Notes: generated by a model from the letters alone, not told the origin. A DNA stretch of 64,000 nt from Phalacrocorax aristotelis (GCF_949628215.1 NC_134283.1:12337638-12401637); one strand, 5' to 3'; counted from the first letter of the stretch, positions 52,293 through 64,000 are shown. Program-made: numbers and translations.

Positions 52293-53446
52293 CGTCCTGC
52301 TCCCCACCCACCTCAGGCTGCAGGGAGCAGCACTCCGGGCCGGGCCCGCCACCACCTTACCGTTCCAGGCTTCAAAACTCCACAAGACTACTGTGCAAGG
52401 TGGTTGTCGGGTTTATCTTTGACCTTGAAGGGAGGCAGCCTCAAGGCCCAATTTCTTATTTCTCCTTCCCTCACTCAAGTTTTCTCCTTGACTACATTTA
52501 AAACTACACAATCTGTGTGTCAACACAAGATTATATCACTTTGCTCTCATCAAGAGCTGTCACAATGCTGTGGAAACCAGAAAACACATTAAATCAGCCC
52601 CCTAAGAACTACCATCTACCACAGAGAATTTCAGTTTAAGGCTTTTGTTCATAGTTTCAAGCAGGAAGGCTCTTGGTTTCCCTGTGCACCCCAAAAGAGA
52701 AGGTCTGTGTGTCTCCTTTTAACAGCCTTATCATTCAAAGAGCGCTCTAGTACTATTTCGTTTACGTCAAAATAATTCTACAAGATGGGAATTGCTCTTT
52801 AAATGTAGTGTGTGAAGCAAAAAGAAAACAGTTTTCATTCTAGCTACACAAGGCAGATTATAATTATAGTACTAATCTTTTAGTACATTAACCTTAATAG
52901 TTTGTGTCAAAGTGGTGGTCTATTGGTTTAGATCTGCTGTGGTAAAAACTACTGACAATTTGGAGATGTAAAAATAACTCCCAGTACAGCCTCATACTGC
53001 AAAGCTGCCGTGCAAAATCCTGCATTAGACTCGTTAAAATGACTTGTGCCCAATAAAAATATTACATTGCTTTAAACTTCCTAACTTAAATCAGTCTGAA
53101 ATTTACTCTCCAGCATTTTAGAGGCCCTAGGCAATGACTTCTCATACAAACATGATTTTTAATCTTTAGTTTATTAAAATATCTTGTTTCATGTTAATTA
53201 AAACAGGGCCTGCAGTATTTCAGATTATGCTGCCCCGAAAGGAGTAATTCCAACATTCCATAATCTATACATTTTGAACATATGGAGCATCACAAAATAA
53301 ACATATGCACATTTACTTTCAAACAAATTCAACTTGAATACAGTATCTACAGTGCTTCAAAGCATACATGATTGATCTACCATCATGGAGGAGATCAAAA
53401 ATTTGAGATCAAAGTCACGCAGCACTGAAGAAAGCAAGCTACCTCT
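52293..53446 (-). promoter_or_regulatory. GPATCH1-WDR88 interval with likely WDR88 promoter
   Basis: Only 1.15 kb separate the GPATCH1 stop from the WDR88 start. It must hold the GPATCH1 3' UTR and the WDR88 promoter. The WDR88 end (about 52070-52380) is GC-rich with scattered CpG; the rest is AT-rich. No TATA box position can be fixed. The plus-strand frame 52076-52501 is a composition shadow. Confidence 0.5.
53170..53175 (-). terminator. Likely GPATCH1 polyadenylation signal AATAAA
   Basis: AATAAA on the minus strand lies about 270 bases past the GPATCH1 stop and well before WDR88 exon 1. It is the first good hexamer I noticed in that 3' region. The cleavage site cannot be fixed from sequence. 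Confidence 0.5.
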
Positions 53447-53468
53447 TCAATACTGAAGTTCTTTTAAT
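53447..53468 (-). CDS. GPATCH1: GPATCH1 terminal coding exon
   Basis: This is a tiny exon of 22 coding bases with acceptor CTCCCTTTTAG. It completes the split Arg codon and reads RLKELQY then TGA. The human protein ends RLKSLPLRRQ, so the length is similar but the last residues differ. It is supported by phase and by the RLK continuation. Confidence 0.85.
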
Positions 53469-56400
53469 CTAAAAGGGAGAAAGAAAAAGAAAAGAGGTCA
53501 GACTGAATAGTCTGCAACATTATGAACATTTGATTACTTGAGCAGTTTTTTAAACCTGGGTTTAAGAGACAGAATGGAGTTATGCGAGATAAAAACATTT
53601 TCTCAGTGATGTAAAGAGAGACATGCAAACACGAAGACTTCCAGAATAACTGCTTGTACAAAGTCGTCTAACTATTCTGTGCAAAATGCATAAAACCCCC
53701 CATATTTGAGCTATTTAGAAATCAAAAGGAGACTTAATTTGGTTGTTTAATAAGAAAACACCAATACATAACTGAAGCCGAGTTCCAAAGGAATGGAAAG
53801 CAGAGTCCTTTGGAATGCCAGCCTTTCCATTCCACTAAACACCTAGACCCCAATTCCTTTGCCATTAGGCCAGCTGGATGTGGTATTTCAAAAAGTGTGT
53901 AGACACCTCTCTTCCAGCTAATAAGAGACACTAAACAGAAGCCAATGCAGTGACTGTTCCACATGGGATGCACAGGAAGATGACTATGATCTGAATTATA
54001 GACAGTTACTTTTGTCTGTACTTTATTGAAGTGTGCAAAATGAAATCACAAATTGTTATTTTTCAGTTTTCACATTTCTGTTGGCACTGTGTTCAAGTCT
54101 CTAGTTTATAAAAATGTAACAGCACAGTCTAAATTTAGCAGACATGTTCATGACTCATTGTTCTGCTTGCTTCGGTGATCCTTGCTCAAGCACAGAATTA
54201 TCTTAAGAATCAATGCCACACAATGGATCTATTTGAATCAGATCTTTTGCTAATTATCAACATAAGAAGCAGACTCAAAACATTCTGAAACAGACTGCTT
54301 CCTATGTCTCCAAGTAGAGAGAAGTAGACAAAGTAACGGAAAGAGGAATCACCACCTGCACTTGTTCAATTTTTAATTCCCATTCAAAATACTGTAAAAA
54401 AATATCAGTCATCTTTAACTATAACTTCCATTAACTAGCAGAGTTGTGTATTTAGTGCCTTTTACCTCAAGAGGCTTCTATCCTAAAGTTAATTACCCTC
54501 TAGCTTAAGATGCCTAATATTTGTAATCTTTCCTCACTTTTTTCAAAAAAAAGAGTAGTATTTTACATTCACAATGAGATTGGCTGCATATTTGCTGCAA
54601 ATAGGTTCACTAGGATGACAACTTGTAAACTGAGGTTTTAATTATCCACTGCAAAATTAGCAAGTGTTTAAGTAAACTTTAAGTTTACCTTCTTAGAAGT
54701 TCTTTGGGTGACAAGCCTGTGGTACCTATATCACTAAGGCTGTCACTGCTATCTTCAGTGTCTGAGCTGCTGTCTTTTTCTGATTTTTTATTCTTGTGCT
54801 TTCGTTTTGTTTTCTGTTTCTTATGTTTCTTTTTCTGTAAAAAGAAGAGAAATAATCCCTTATTTCATTGTGAAAGACTTGGGTTCTCCTGAAAGACAAC
54901 AGCAAAAAGTTGATTTCAGTTCTGAAGTTCAGGTTTCAAGACACCCGAGAAATTCAGTTGCTTAAGTTCTAGTCCCAGTATATCTATGTTCTACAACCTA
55001 TCATAAATAACAAAGCAATTCGACTGGCAGATCAAAGAATCAATACACTATTTAAATTAAATACCTTTTCCTTTTTGTGTTTCTGTTCTCTTTTAGTCTT
55101 GTGTTTCTCTCTATGCTTTCTATGTTTTTCTTTCCTGCTAGGCCCAGGAAAACTTGCTGGCACCACTGGTTCTTGTTGCCAAGTAAAGCCTAAAGTGCAA
55201 AGAAAATGCACAAACCAACAAACAAAGAGACAAAAAAAAAAAAGGTGATTTTATTACATTCTGTATTACTTTTAATCTAATAGGATAGTTTAAAAAAAAA
55301 GCAAAGCTCTAAGCTTTCAAATGGAAATGAAATGTCTAAAACTCCTAACTGCAACCTTCCTACTGTAATTACGTCTTTCAATCTTAATTAAAAGGAATTG
55401 CAAGGCTGGTCCTGTACTTTCACTACAATTTTTTAACATTGCCTCTACAGAGCTATAACAAAGTTGGTACACAGGCAAAGAGGTTCCTTCTAGTGGATCA
55501 TAGCATGGTAGCAAAGCATTTGTTGATGCCAGTTTGACATAAACACAGACATTTAAGAGGTAAAGTACCTATTCACAAACATTTTTAAAGAGAAATAACA
55601 TATGTCTTACACACAAGTTCAATGCACAGAATTTACATGCTAGACGTCTACAGAACCTACCAGAAGAAAAAGCTGGAGGCAACTTTGGTCCAAATTCCTC
55701 TGTTGCATCCAGTTCCTTCTTTGAAGCAGGCAACAAAGAAACGCTGGGATCAGTTGTAGCAGCCACATCCTCTAGGAAAAAAAACCCAAACCTTCCTTAT
55801 TTGAAAGGAAAATAAGGTAACACTTTTTTCCAAGAAATGCTGAAAAAAGCTAAGGGAGACTTTCTAAAAACCTCTAAGAAAGCAAATTCATCAGCGTCCT
55901 ATACTTCTGTGGAATGCTCTGGCCAACTGGATAGCTAACGTTCTGAAACATGTCAACATACTGCCATTTTTATTTATTTTTAATCAAAATTGACCTTTTA
56001 CACTATACAATTACCAATTAATATCAGTGCAGAAGTTTGCTTTCATTTAGTAACACAGTACTACTTTTCCATTACTTAGAATGAATAGAAGACTCCACAA
56101 GATGTATAAAGTTAATAAACACTAAAAGTTAGATGTTAACAGAACCAACTGTAACAGTAAGTGGACAAAGTACGTCCAGTGTAAGCTAAGCATATTGTAC
56201 ATTTTGCTAATTTAAAGACATCCTGAGAATATGGCAACTTTTTACAGCTCACTTATTAAATTTTACTGAGAAGTAGAGCAAAAGATTGGTCTTCCCCCTC
56301 TCTTGTGGAAGTATTCTGGCAATTTTTATAACCAGAATACAAATAAAATGCAACTTTTTGATGTCATAGTAAAATTATTTCAACATTAAATACTACTGGA

Positions 56401-59400
56401 ATGTCAGTATTTAGAGAGTAAATTTAATTATCAAAGAAATGAAAGTTATTTATTTATGAATGTCAAATATTCACAACAGTCATTGTTCATCTATCTTGCA
56501 ATTTATCACAGGTATACGTGTTTCCCTGTACTTCTCAGTGAAGTGTGCTCTAACATTAGATGTTTTATTCCCCTCAATGTTTAACAAACATATTCCATAG
56601 GGCAGCTTGCTTCTAAAATCCACGCAAGACACAACATAAGTAACACTGTACATGCAAGGCCTTACTCAGTGCTATATTATTACCATTTTCTACATGCCCA
56701 GCTCCACCAATGCCAGATGACCTGCACAAGAGCACAGCACTGTCCTAGCAGTCCTGGAGTATTTGATTCATAAATGAAGCTTTTACAAAGTATTTATAAA
56801 AATGAACATCCATCAAGTACTACCTTGTACATTAGATGAAGATCTGTCTGGTAGATCAACTTGCTTGGTGGTTTCTGAATCTGTTACCGAAGTAGTTGGT
56901 TGCTGTTCTTCATCGCTCTCTTCTTCAGAGGAAGATGATTTTTCATCTGAGGAACTCACAAAGATTGCCTTAAACAAGTCCATGGATGGTCTGCTTTCTT
57001 CTTCCTGATCATTGTCTTCGTTAGCTACCTGCAAAACAGCATCATAATATACTGTCTTTAAACATGAAAGAAACTAACAATCTCTCTCTGGTAATAACTT
57101 CAAAAATGCCGACATGTGTTTACAAAACACTCAAATATCACAATAGCTGTGAGAAATACAATCGTAGGAACTGCTAGTCCAAAACATTAAAACTCTGAAA
57201 TGCTGCTGAACTAAGTCAATGTCCTGTAAACGGTAATACAATTTATGCTACACAGCTGAAAACAGATCCCCAGATATTATACATTCTAATTCATTAATTC
57301 AAACTTCTATTGTACACTACTAAATTTAAGATAAAGGAAAACATCACCTTTCTCCCCAAAGTATGCACCCTTCTCCATTCAAAGCAGAAAAAAAAAATAT
57401 TCTGTGCCTATGAGCACAGTGGGTGTAAGGGGCTGAACTTAACTCCCAGGCTGCTGAGCTACATTTTTTCTTCTCTAAAGCTGCTACTTCAAGTATAGTC
57501 ATACTTGCTCTCCTTGTATGCTGTAAATGCTCAGAATTATAACCTCAAAATTCTTTCAAAGTACAATCTCATGTCTTTGCTTATCCTGAGTTGGCTCTTT
57601 TGCAAACTGATCTGTATTAAATCACTTCATATGTTACCCAACCTTATTTTAGGGTTGTGACAGTTTACAACTATTCCCCTTTAAGTTCAAACACCGTTGT
57701 AAACTCACCTCAGTGGGAAGAGTTTCATTCAGCCCAGTTCCACATCCCTCCATTACTGGTACTGGTGGCTGCTGCTGAACATCAGCTTTTGATCTAGCAA
57801 GACTAATGAATTCACTGATAGAATCCTTTTTCTCCTTCTCTTTATCTGACATATCCCATCTTGAAGCTTTCTTTGGTTCTAAAAATGTCCCAAACATTCA
57901 AATCAGTTGCATGTCAAATTATCCTGCATTTCATGGCCTACCTGATTTTAAATTACTCTGCTTCTTCAGTATAGTTTGACATTTTATAAATCTTTCTAAT
58001 GAGTATCTGACTAATAAAGGTCTTCTAGGTAGAAGAAATTAGCGTAATATCACTGACTTCAGTTTTTACGTCACTGGATTTATTTTCAATTTTTTTGTTT
58101 AGGATTTTTTTTTAATTAAAAAAAATCAGGCGGATATGTTCTCTGTGACAAAGATATGCTTTTTCTAGACTATTATCTCATTTATAGCTAAATTAATAAA
58201 GTAACAACAACTTACTGTTGAGACTGTTACCCTGTTGGACTTTTTTGTTTGTTGCTTGAGTTACAGATGCGGTGGGCTCAGGCACAGTTAAGAAATTAAA
58301 CACAGAGTACTTGTCTCGTTTCACTTTTGGTAACCCAACAATGGAAGAACTAGAGGGAAATAAAGTTTGTTGATTATTGTTTTCAACACAGAAAAGGCGT
58401 CAAATTATCTACAACAAGCTGAAACGCCTGCAGTAGTCCTTCAAATGCATACTATTTTGTCAGAGGTCACCACATTTAATGAGGCAAATAAAAGCATCAG
58501 GCAGTTCTATTTTACACCTATTATGACACAGAAGAAAACATCAAACCAGATTTTCCACAAGCATATGAAAAACTCAGAATTTTCAAAAAGCATTGAAAAT
58601 ATCAGTATCGATCATCTTACTCAGGATATGGATCAGGAACATTAAATCTCCTGCACAACAGCTTTTCAGGATGCCATTCAAACTTGTCTCTTGTGAGTTT
58701 GCCAAACATCTTCATCTTCACAGCAGTTTCCTTATCATCAATATCATTCTGAAAAAGTCAAACATTTATAGCTGCTAAATAAATAACATACTGAATTGAC
58801 TATTACTGTTGTAAGACTTAAGAACAGGACAGAAGCATAAACATTTAAGCATAGTTTAGCAAACCACTGCTTTATATACAGTGAATGTTTTCAAAAGTTT
58901 GCTAAACAGAAGTGCAACAAAACATTGGCATTATATCTACAAAATGGTTTTAAGAAAAATAATTTTGAAAGTCAGGGTTAAGGCAGCAACTGCAGCACCA
59001 ATGTACTAAAAGACTGTAAAGAGCATATACCTCTTGGTCCCGAGGAACTTCGACTTTGTCAACATCATCTTCATATTTGGCCCGGGTAAACCTGGATGAC
59101 AGTGTTGAATTTGAGGATTTGTAGAACATTGCTGCACGGAAGAACTCCTCTTGTTCTCTTCCTCGCTCCCATTCTGTCATGCTTGGGTCTGAATAATGCT
59201 CTAATGTATCTACCATAAGATAAGGAGATAAATGCTTAGCAGAGATTACAGCTTACTTGGGTCTGATGCCTTTCTAACAAAAAACAAGATAATAAGCAAA
59301 CATCCTTGCAAGTATTTAATGAGTATTTAGTTTAAGGACAGTATTAATCTCAAAGGTGTTATTCCTTGATAAGCAGGGGTAGTTTTTTTTAGCTAGCATG

Positions 59401-62400
59401 AATGTTAGCATTTGCCAAACGCAAGAGAGATTTTAAATAATTTTACTTGTAATGCTGACTCTTTACTCATTGCCCTTTAAGGAATGTTCAAAATACTTCA
59501 TGTATTTAAGAGGTGTTTAAAATACAAAGTAAAATCCAAAGCTTTATCAAATAACTAAAACAGAGAACAAAAAAGTTAACCAGTGAGTAAGCCTGGCCAA
59601 GCTTTGGTAACTTCAAGGGGCTTTCTGGTATATAAATACAGAATTCGCACACGGGTTTTTGTAAACAATACAGACCCTGTTCAAAGCAAAGGGTTCATAT
59701 TTGCTCCCAGAAGGAATAGGAATTAACGCCAGTCAAACAAAGACAGTCTTACAAACAGAATCTTAACCATTCAAGTTGTTTAAATATTTCTGCATTTTCA
59801 TCATTATGACTAAGGAGGCACATTTTACTCCATTTTACGCAGACTAAAACCCAGTCCTGAATGGAGGAACTATCGGTTCAAAGCTCAAGTAGTCTGTCCC
59901 AATTCAGTAACTCCAAGAGGCTACTGATCGGGTAATCTTTTTTTCATATAGTGAAAAGGATTATTTTTTTAAAATCCTAAAATAACAAACCCAGGTTTTC
60001 TACATGACACTATACCCCTTCCTTTGCAAAACTTTGCTGGTGCCCTTTTTCTTCTTTCCCAATAGCCCCCTTTGTACTTTAAAATTTTGTAAAGCCTTTT
60101 TTTTTTTTTCTCTTTTAAGACATTCTAGATTGACCTGCTGCTGATGACCTCCTGAGATCATAGTTCAGCTTTCTATGCCTTACAGAAAAATCACAGTACT
60201 GGGGAACTCACCACAAGGCATCATGAGTACTTGATTTAATGTAAGACACACCACCGTATCATTTAATAGCAAAAACTTAAAACAAAATAGACGAGACTGA
60301 AACAGCACAAAAGGAGCAGATGAAGGGGGTTGACATTTTTGGTTTTCACTAACAGCTCTGCATGTATGCTATGATTTTACAGCCATAAATTCCTCTGAGA
60401 AGAACATAAGTGACAGTGGCAGTTTGCGTATCCAAAGGACACGTAATACAAGCTTTGACAAATGTGAACTATTTAATTCACTTTAGGGTCCTTATCTCCT
60501 CTGGAAGTGCAAGGTATGGGTTTTCTTTTGATTTTTCCTGTCTTCTGTGGAAAAGGGCAAAAAATTGCCATTCTACCGTGACCTGATCATCTTATAGGAT
60601 CTGTCAGTTTTACTCCTCAGAGAGAAACAAACTAAATAAAAATGCTTGTTCAATGCACAGTTTATGGTACTAGCCAAAGCTGAAGTCTACTTTGGCAACT
60701 GAAAGAAGGGAAACCCAGAAATACAGACAGTTAAGTAAAACATTCTGGAGAACTTCACTTCTGCTACAGCATAGAAGTATGAAATGTAATGCCTAAAGAC
60801 AAGTCTTGCTGACAGTTGAATTACTGAGCGGTTTTCCTGAAGTCAACACAATTAAATATCAGTAAAATTTTCTTTTAATATTGGCCCTAAAAAGAAGTAG
60901 AGGGAGAAATACTCTGGAATTCAGGAAGAGATGTCATAGTGAATATAAAATGCATCAGGACAAAAAAAAGGAGAAAAAAAAGAAAAAAAATATAAAGAAA
61001 TATTTTTTCAGAGAAAAATTAAAATGTCGGAATCTTGTCAGTTACCTTTTTCTCCTTGCTTAAGACTTCTCACAAAGCTTTCGTATCTTTTTTGTTTTTC
61101 TGGATTTCTTGCAAACGGTTTGAAGTCACTAGAACCAGCATTTGCTAACTGCGCCCCCAACAACATGCGCCATTTGTGAGAAGCATCATCTGGGGAGGCT
61201 GGCTGGAATCTGCTATTTTGTGAAGGCTGAGGCAATATTTTTGCTTTCATTTGTTGCTCAGATGCTTGTTTCACTTCCTTGAGTCTTTCTCTATCTTTCT
61301 CAGACAGATATTCCAAAACAGAAGGAGCCGGACCTAAAACAAAACAAGCAGTAAGAAAGAAACAGAAATTAAAAAGTTACCACAACTATTTCTGCCACTT
61401 TAGTGTAGGAAAAAAGCCTACTACTATGCATATAAATTCAGAGAAAGCAGCAGCAAAGCAGAGGAAGCAAAACTTAAGCAGCAATAAACAGTATAATGGC
61501 AAAGATAGATTAAAAAATTGGCCACTGTTGCATCTTTTATTCTATTTACCACATATTACTTTGTAAACTTTGCTATTGTAGATACAAATGTGAACTGCAT
61601 TTACAAATTACCTTCGTAGTTAATTTGCATGTATTTCAGTGAAACCTCATTTTATAGGAGGAGGAAAAAAAAAGCAAAAACCAAACACAAACCAAACCTC
61701 ACAGCTTCCTATACTACAAAACTGTCATGGTTCAGCCCCAGTCGGCAACTAAACACCACACAGCCACTCACTCACTCCCCCCACCCCTGTGGGATGGGGG
61801 AGAGAATCGAAGAGCAAAAGCAAAGAAAACCAAACTTGTGGGTTGAGATAAGAACAGTTTAATAATTAAAATAAAATAATAACAACAATAATGATAATAT
61901 AATAAAAAGGGAAAAAGGAAAAAAAAACCAAAATAAAACCACAAACGATACAACCACTCACCACCCGCCGACCAACACTGCCTGTCCCTGAGCCATGATT
62001 GCTGCCTGCCTCCCCAGGCCAGCTCCTCCCAGTTAACATATGGGCATGATGTTAGATTATATGGAATATCCCTTTGGCCAGTTACAATCCGCTCTCTTAG
62101 CTGAGCCCCCTCCTCTCCCGGCTTCTTGTGCACCCGGCAGAGCATGGGAAGCTAGAAGAGTCTTTGACTAGTATGAACACTACCCAGCAACAACCAAAAC
62201 ATCTGTGTGTTATCAACATTATTTTCATACTAAGTCCAAAGCACAGCACTATGCCAGCTACAGTGAGGAAAATTAACTCTATCCTAGCTAAAACCATGAC
62301 AAAAACATAAGGCCACAAAAAAACCCCCAACCAACCAACCCTAAACCACAACAGAACACAACACAATCCCATACATACTTTTAATCTTTAAAAAGACTTA

Positions 62401-63877
62401 AGTAAATGAAAATATAGGCAGATATGTCAACAATTCATCTATAGAGATGAAACTGAACAATGATAAGGTATTCTAGCTAAGCCAACTAGATTTAGTACGT
62501 TTGTGTTAGAAAATAGTGTTCAAGGCTAGACCAAATTTTTACTGTTATATAAACAAGCAGGGCACCTGAAACATAAGCAAAGGTATGGTCACATATATCA
62601 GTACCTTTTAGACCAGTCTCTCCTAATTGCTCCCTCCTCTGAGATGCATTCAAAGCATGCCTGCTTTGTTGTGTCATATCATTCTCAAGTTTTCCAGTGG
62701 ATTCCTCCAATGCCTTCCGTAAATGGTAGTTTTCATTCCCAGCTGCTATCACAGGTCGAAAGTAATGGACTGGTCTGTAATTTCGTGGCAGGTCAGGTGG
62801 TGGATAAGTCTTGGCAGAGGGACGACAAAACAAAAATCCACTAAGAGAGAGATAAAGCTCTGTATTTAACGCTTACAAATGTGTTTCAGAAAAGTCACTT
62901 CAATCTAAAAGTTCCTCAATTTACATCTTAGCAGTAGAAACAGATATTACAAGCTACTGATTCTTTCAGACCCCGTCAGTAAGCAGCATTATAATACAAA
63001 CTTTGGGAACAAACTATTATATTGTTAATGTGTAACGATTATAAAAAATAGGAAGACATGCACATCAAGTGCAGCAAAATCAACAACAGTCGTAATATGT
63101 ATTGCTTTTATTTGAGAAAATGCCCTTGGTATTGCCTAATGATTAAATTTTTTTAAAACAGAAGTCACATGATTTAATCAATTAATTGGACTATTGAGTA
63201 TTTCTGTGCTTACTGTATTTTAATGACTTAAAAATCTTTTCCCCCCATATTCTTCATTTAAGCTGTTACTTCAAAGGTTATCCATGTCCCTCATATACGA
63301 TGCAGTTTTATATACAATTCTGTTTGTCATTATGCAAATATATATGGCATAAATGATGCAAGCCTGAAAAGAGTGCTGTCAAATAAACTTGTCACCAAAA
63401 TAGTGAAGCAGATGAAGCATGGGGCTTGATTTTTACAGAAAACTGAATGTTACATCTGAAAGACCTAGAACCAAAGGATGTGTATTTTTTTTTATTTCAA
63501 AGTTAAATCAAACCATTCCTCCAACTTTATGCCAAGTAATAGTGGATAGTGTGGAAGGCATTTGTTCAAAGCCAGTACGTAGGCAAAGTTTAAATTCATC
63601 CAGCAGTCTGGCAGATTTTAGGTTTGTGTTGCATAGCCTCCAATGCTATAATTTTGCCCATTCAGCAATCCTTATTGCTGACCAGAACTTTTATTGCTAA
63701 GAACATGAAAAACACTGAGCAATAGGAAAGTCCACAACAGCTCACATGTCAATTTGATTATGTTATTCTTAATATGAAAATATCAGTATTTCCTTACCTT
63801 GCTCGGAGCTGATGATTTTGATGCCAAGGAAAAACCATCCAAGATTTTGCCTATATATTTAACTTCTCTTTCAGACC
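53447..63877 (-). CDS. GPATCH1: GPATCH1, G-patch domain-containing protein 1 (3' 12 coding exons; 5' part outside window)
   Basis: Twelve exons join in frame (63877-63798, 62809-62605, 61333-61046, 59209-59031, 58748-58621, 58349-58216, 57878-57709, 57028-56824, 55771-55661, 55189-55065, 54834-54689, 53468-53447), giving 596 residues plus a stop. Each junction has GT/AG sites and matching phase. Blocks matching remembered human GPATCH1 are YPPPDLPRNYRPVHYFRP, FKPFARNPEKQKRY, DPSMTEWERGRE, KRDKYSVFNFLT, DSISEFISLARSKA and RPSMDLFKAIF. The tail is rich in Lys/His, then Ser/Asp/Glu, and ends in SPKELLRRLK. The human protein has 931 residues, so about the N-terminal third, including the G-patch, is missing only because the window ends. 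From family knowledge, it is a nuclear spliceosome-associated protein whose G-patch is thought to activate a DEAH helicase such as DHX35. The next gene downstream on the same strand is WDR88, 1.15 kb away. The identification is very secure; the exact acceptor of the second exon (a CCAAG site) is the weakest junction. Confidence 0.96.
54689..54834 (-). CDS. GPATCH1: GPATCH1 exon k
   Basis: The acceptor is CTTTTTACAG and the donor is AGAAG|GTAAAC. Its basic start runs into a serine/acid-rich segment ending GLSPKELLR, matching the human end VSPQELLRR. Confidence 0.94.
55065..55189 (-). CDS. GPATCH1: GPATCH1 exon j
   Basis: The acceptor is GCACTTTAG and the donor is AAAAG|GTATTT. It encodes FTWQQEPVVPASFPGPSRKE, then a Lys/His/Arg-rich basic stretch typical of the GPATCH1 tail. 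Confidence 0.93.
55661..55771 (-). CDS. GPATCH1: GPATCH1 exon i
   Basis: The acceptor is TTTTCCTAG and the donor is TCTG|GTAGGT. It encodes ELDATEEFGPKLPPAFSS, equivalent to human EREEFGPRLPPVF. Confidence 0.94.
56824..57028 (-). CDS. GPATCH1: GPATCH1 exon h
   Basis: The acceptor is CTGTTTTGCAG and the donor is CAAG|GTAGTA. It encodes ESRPSMDLFKAIFVSSSDEK followed by an acidic serine run. This is the conserved SRPSMDLF motif of the family. Confidence 0.95.
57709..57878 (-). CDS. GPATCH1: GPATCH1 exon g
   Basis: The acceptor is ACATTTTTAG and the donor is GAG|GTGAGT. It encodes KASRWDMSDKEKEKKDSISE and then FISLARSKA, matching human PSRWDTSKHEKKEDSISEFLSLARSKA in pattern. Confidence 0.96.
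58216..58349 (-). CDS. GPATCH1: GPATCH1 exon f
   Basis: The acceptor is TTTCCCTCTAG and the donor is AACA|GTAAGT. It encodes VGLPKVKRDKYSVFNFLTVP, near-identical to the human block. Confidence 0.96.
58621..58748 (-). CDS. GPATCH1: GPATCH1 exon e
   Basis: The acceptor is CTTTTTCAG and the donor is CCTGA|GTAAGA. It encodes AVKMKMFGKLTRDKFEWHPE, then LLCRRFNVPDPYP, matching the human MKMFGKLTRDTFEWHPDKLL block. Confidence 0.96.
59031..59209 (-). CDS. GPATCH1: GPATCH1 exon d
   Basis: It encodes DPSMTEWERGREQEEFFRAA, then STLSSRFTRAKYEDD and VEVPRDQE, the best-conserved part of the C-terminal half. The acceptor is GGTAG and the donor is GAG|GTATAT, leaving phase 0. Confidence 0.95.
61046..61333 (-). 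CDS. GPATCH1: GPATCH1 exon c
   Basis: The acceptor is TTTTGTTTTAG and the donor is AAAG|GTAACT. It encodes VLEYLSEKDRERLKEVKQAS and, later, FKPFARNPEKQKRYESFVRS. It carries the insertion-prone low-similarity middle seen in the family. Confidence 0.95.
61723..62301 (-). mobile_element. Solo endogenous-retrovirus LTR, 579 bp, in a GPATCH1 intron
   Basis: The element begins TGTCATGGTT and ends AACCATGACA, a perfect 10-base terminal inverted repeat of the TG...CA type. It is flanked on both sides by the 5-base target duplication AAAAC (61718-61722 and 62302-62306). The sequence is of the kind widespread in bird genomes. Read on the minus strand it has a T-rich part with an ATTAAA-like polyadenylation region before CTTATCTCAACCCAC, so I orient it minus, the same as GPATCH1. 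A 5-base duplication fits class III (ERVL-like) elements. No gag, pol or env is present, so it is a recombined solo LTR. The reading frames inside it are not genes. Confidence 0.88.
62605..62809 (-). CDS. GPATCH1: GPATCH1 exon b
   Basis: It encodes TYPPPDLPRNYRPVHYFRPV and continues to LNASQRREQLGETGLK. The donor is AAAG|GTACTG. The acceptor CCCTCTGCCAAG is less typical, but it keeps phase 0 and matches the human boundary before YPPPELP. Confidence 0.93.
63798..63877 (-). CDS. GPATCH1: GPATCH1 exon a (first in window)
   Basis: The acceptor is TTTTGTAG and the donor is AAG|GTAAGG. It encodes EVKYIGKILDGFSLASK, matching the human RYVGKILDGFSLASK block. It enters in phase with two bases of a split codon and leaves in phase 0. 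The preceding exon lies beyond 64000. Confidence 0.93.
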
Positions 63878-64000
63878 CTACAAAATGACCACAGAGTTAG
63901 TCAATATTTAAAACATATATGTTTGGCAAAAAGCATTTTTTGAGTATTTTCTAATATATTTTAGGGAGCATAATTGTAGTCCTTTGTCTTCAGTGCCATT

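Noticed and set aside
61768-62372. Minus-strand frames of 125 and 91 codons
   Set aside because: They lie inside or across the edge of the solo LTR and match no retroviral protein.

Overview
The window is single-copy vertebrate DNA from a bird. The evidence is a 3'-truncated CR1 LINE with the ATTCTGTG tail, an avian-type solo retroviral LTR, short introns, and gene order matching the WDR88/LRP3 region of human 19q13.11 (chicken chromosome 11 by synteny knowledge). Every protein gene I can support lies on the minus strand, so the biological order runs from high to low coordinates.

Layout, 5' to 3' on the minus strand. (1) 64000-53447: the last 12 coding exons of GPATCH1, a spliceosome-associated G-patch protein. 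The G-patch itself lies outside the window. A 579-bp solo LTR sits in one intron. (2) 52292-35867: a complete WDR88 with 11 coding exons and 401 codons in an unbroken reading frame. It encodes a seven-bladed WD40 propeller plus a C-terminal segment with two CxxC knuckles. (3) 33262-33190: a tRNA-Thr(AGT) gene inside a CpG island just downstream of WDR88. (4) 33-11 kb: about 22 kb between genes, holding a MIR-like ancient SINE, some cysteine-rich exon-like segments, a 1.1-kb polypurine microsatellite, a 200-N gap flanked by a near-identical direct repeat, and a CR1 fragment. (5) 10095-10029: coding exon 1 of LRP3 in a strong CpG island. The rest of the window (1-10028) is LRP3 intron 1.

I joined the GPATCH1 and WDR88 exons by hand from splice sites, phase continuity and recalled human proteins. 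All phases close, which is the main support for those models. The genes have no obvious shared pathway; the order is conserved synteny. The least explained part is 21.7-26 kb, where minus-strand EGF-like and ShK/CRISP-like cysteine patterns occur with usable splice sites in a region where I know of no gene. I treat it as a candidate or relic, not an established gene. The gap region looks like an assembly artefact. No CRISPR, prokaryotic or operon features are present, as expected.
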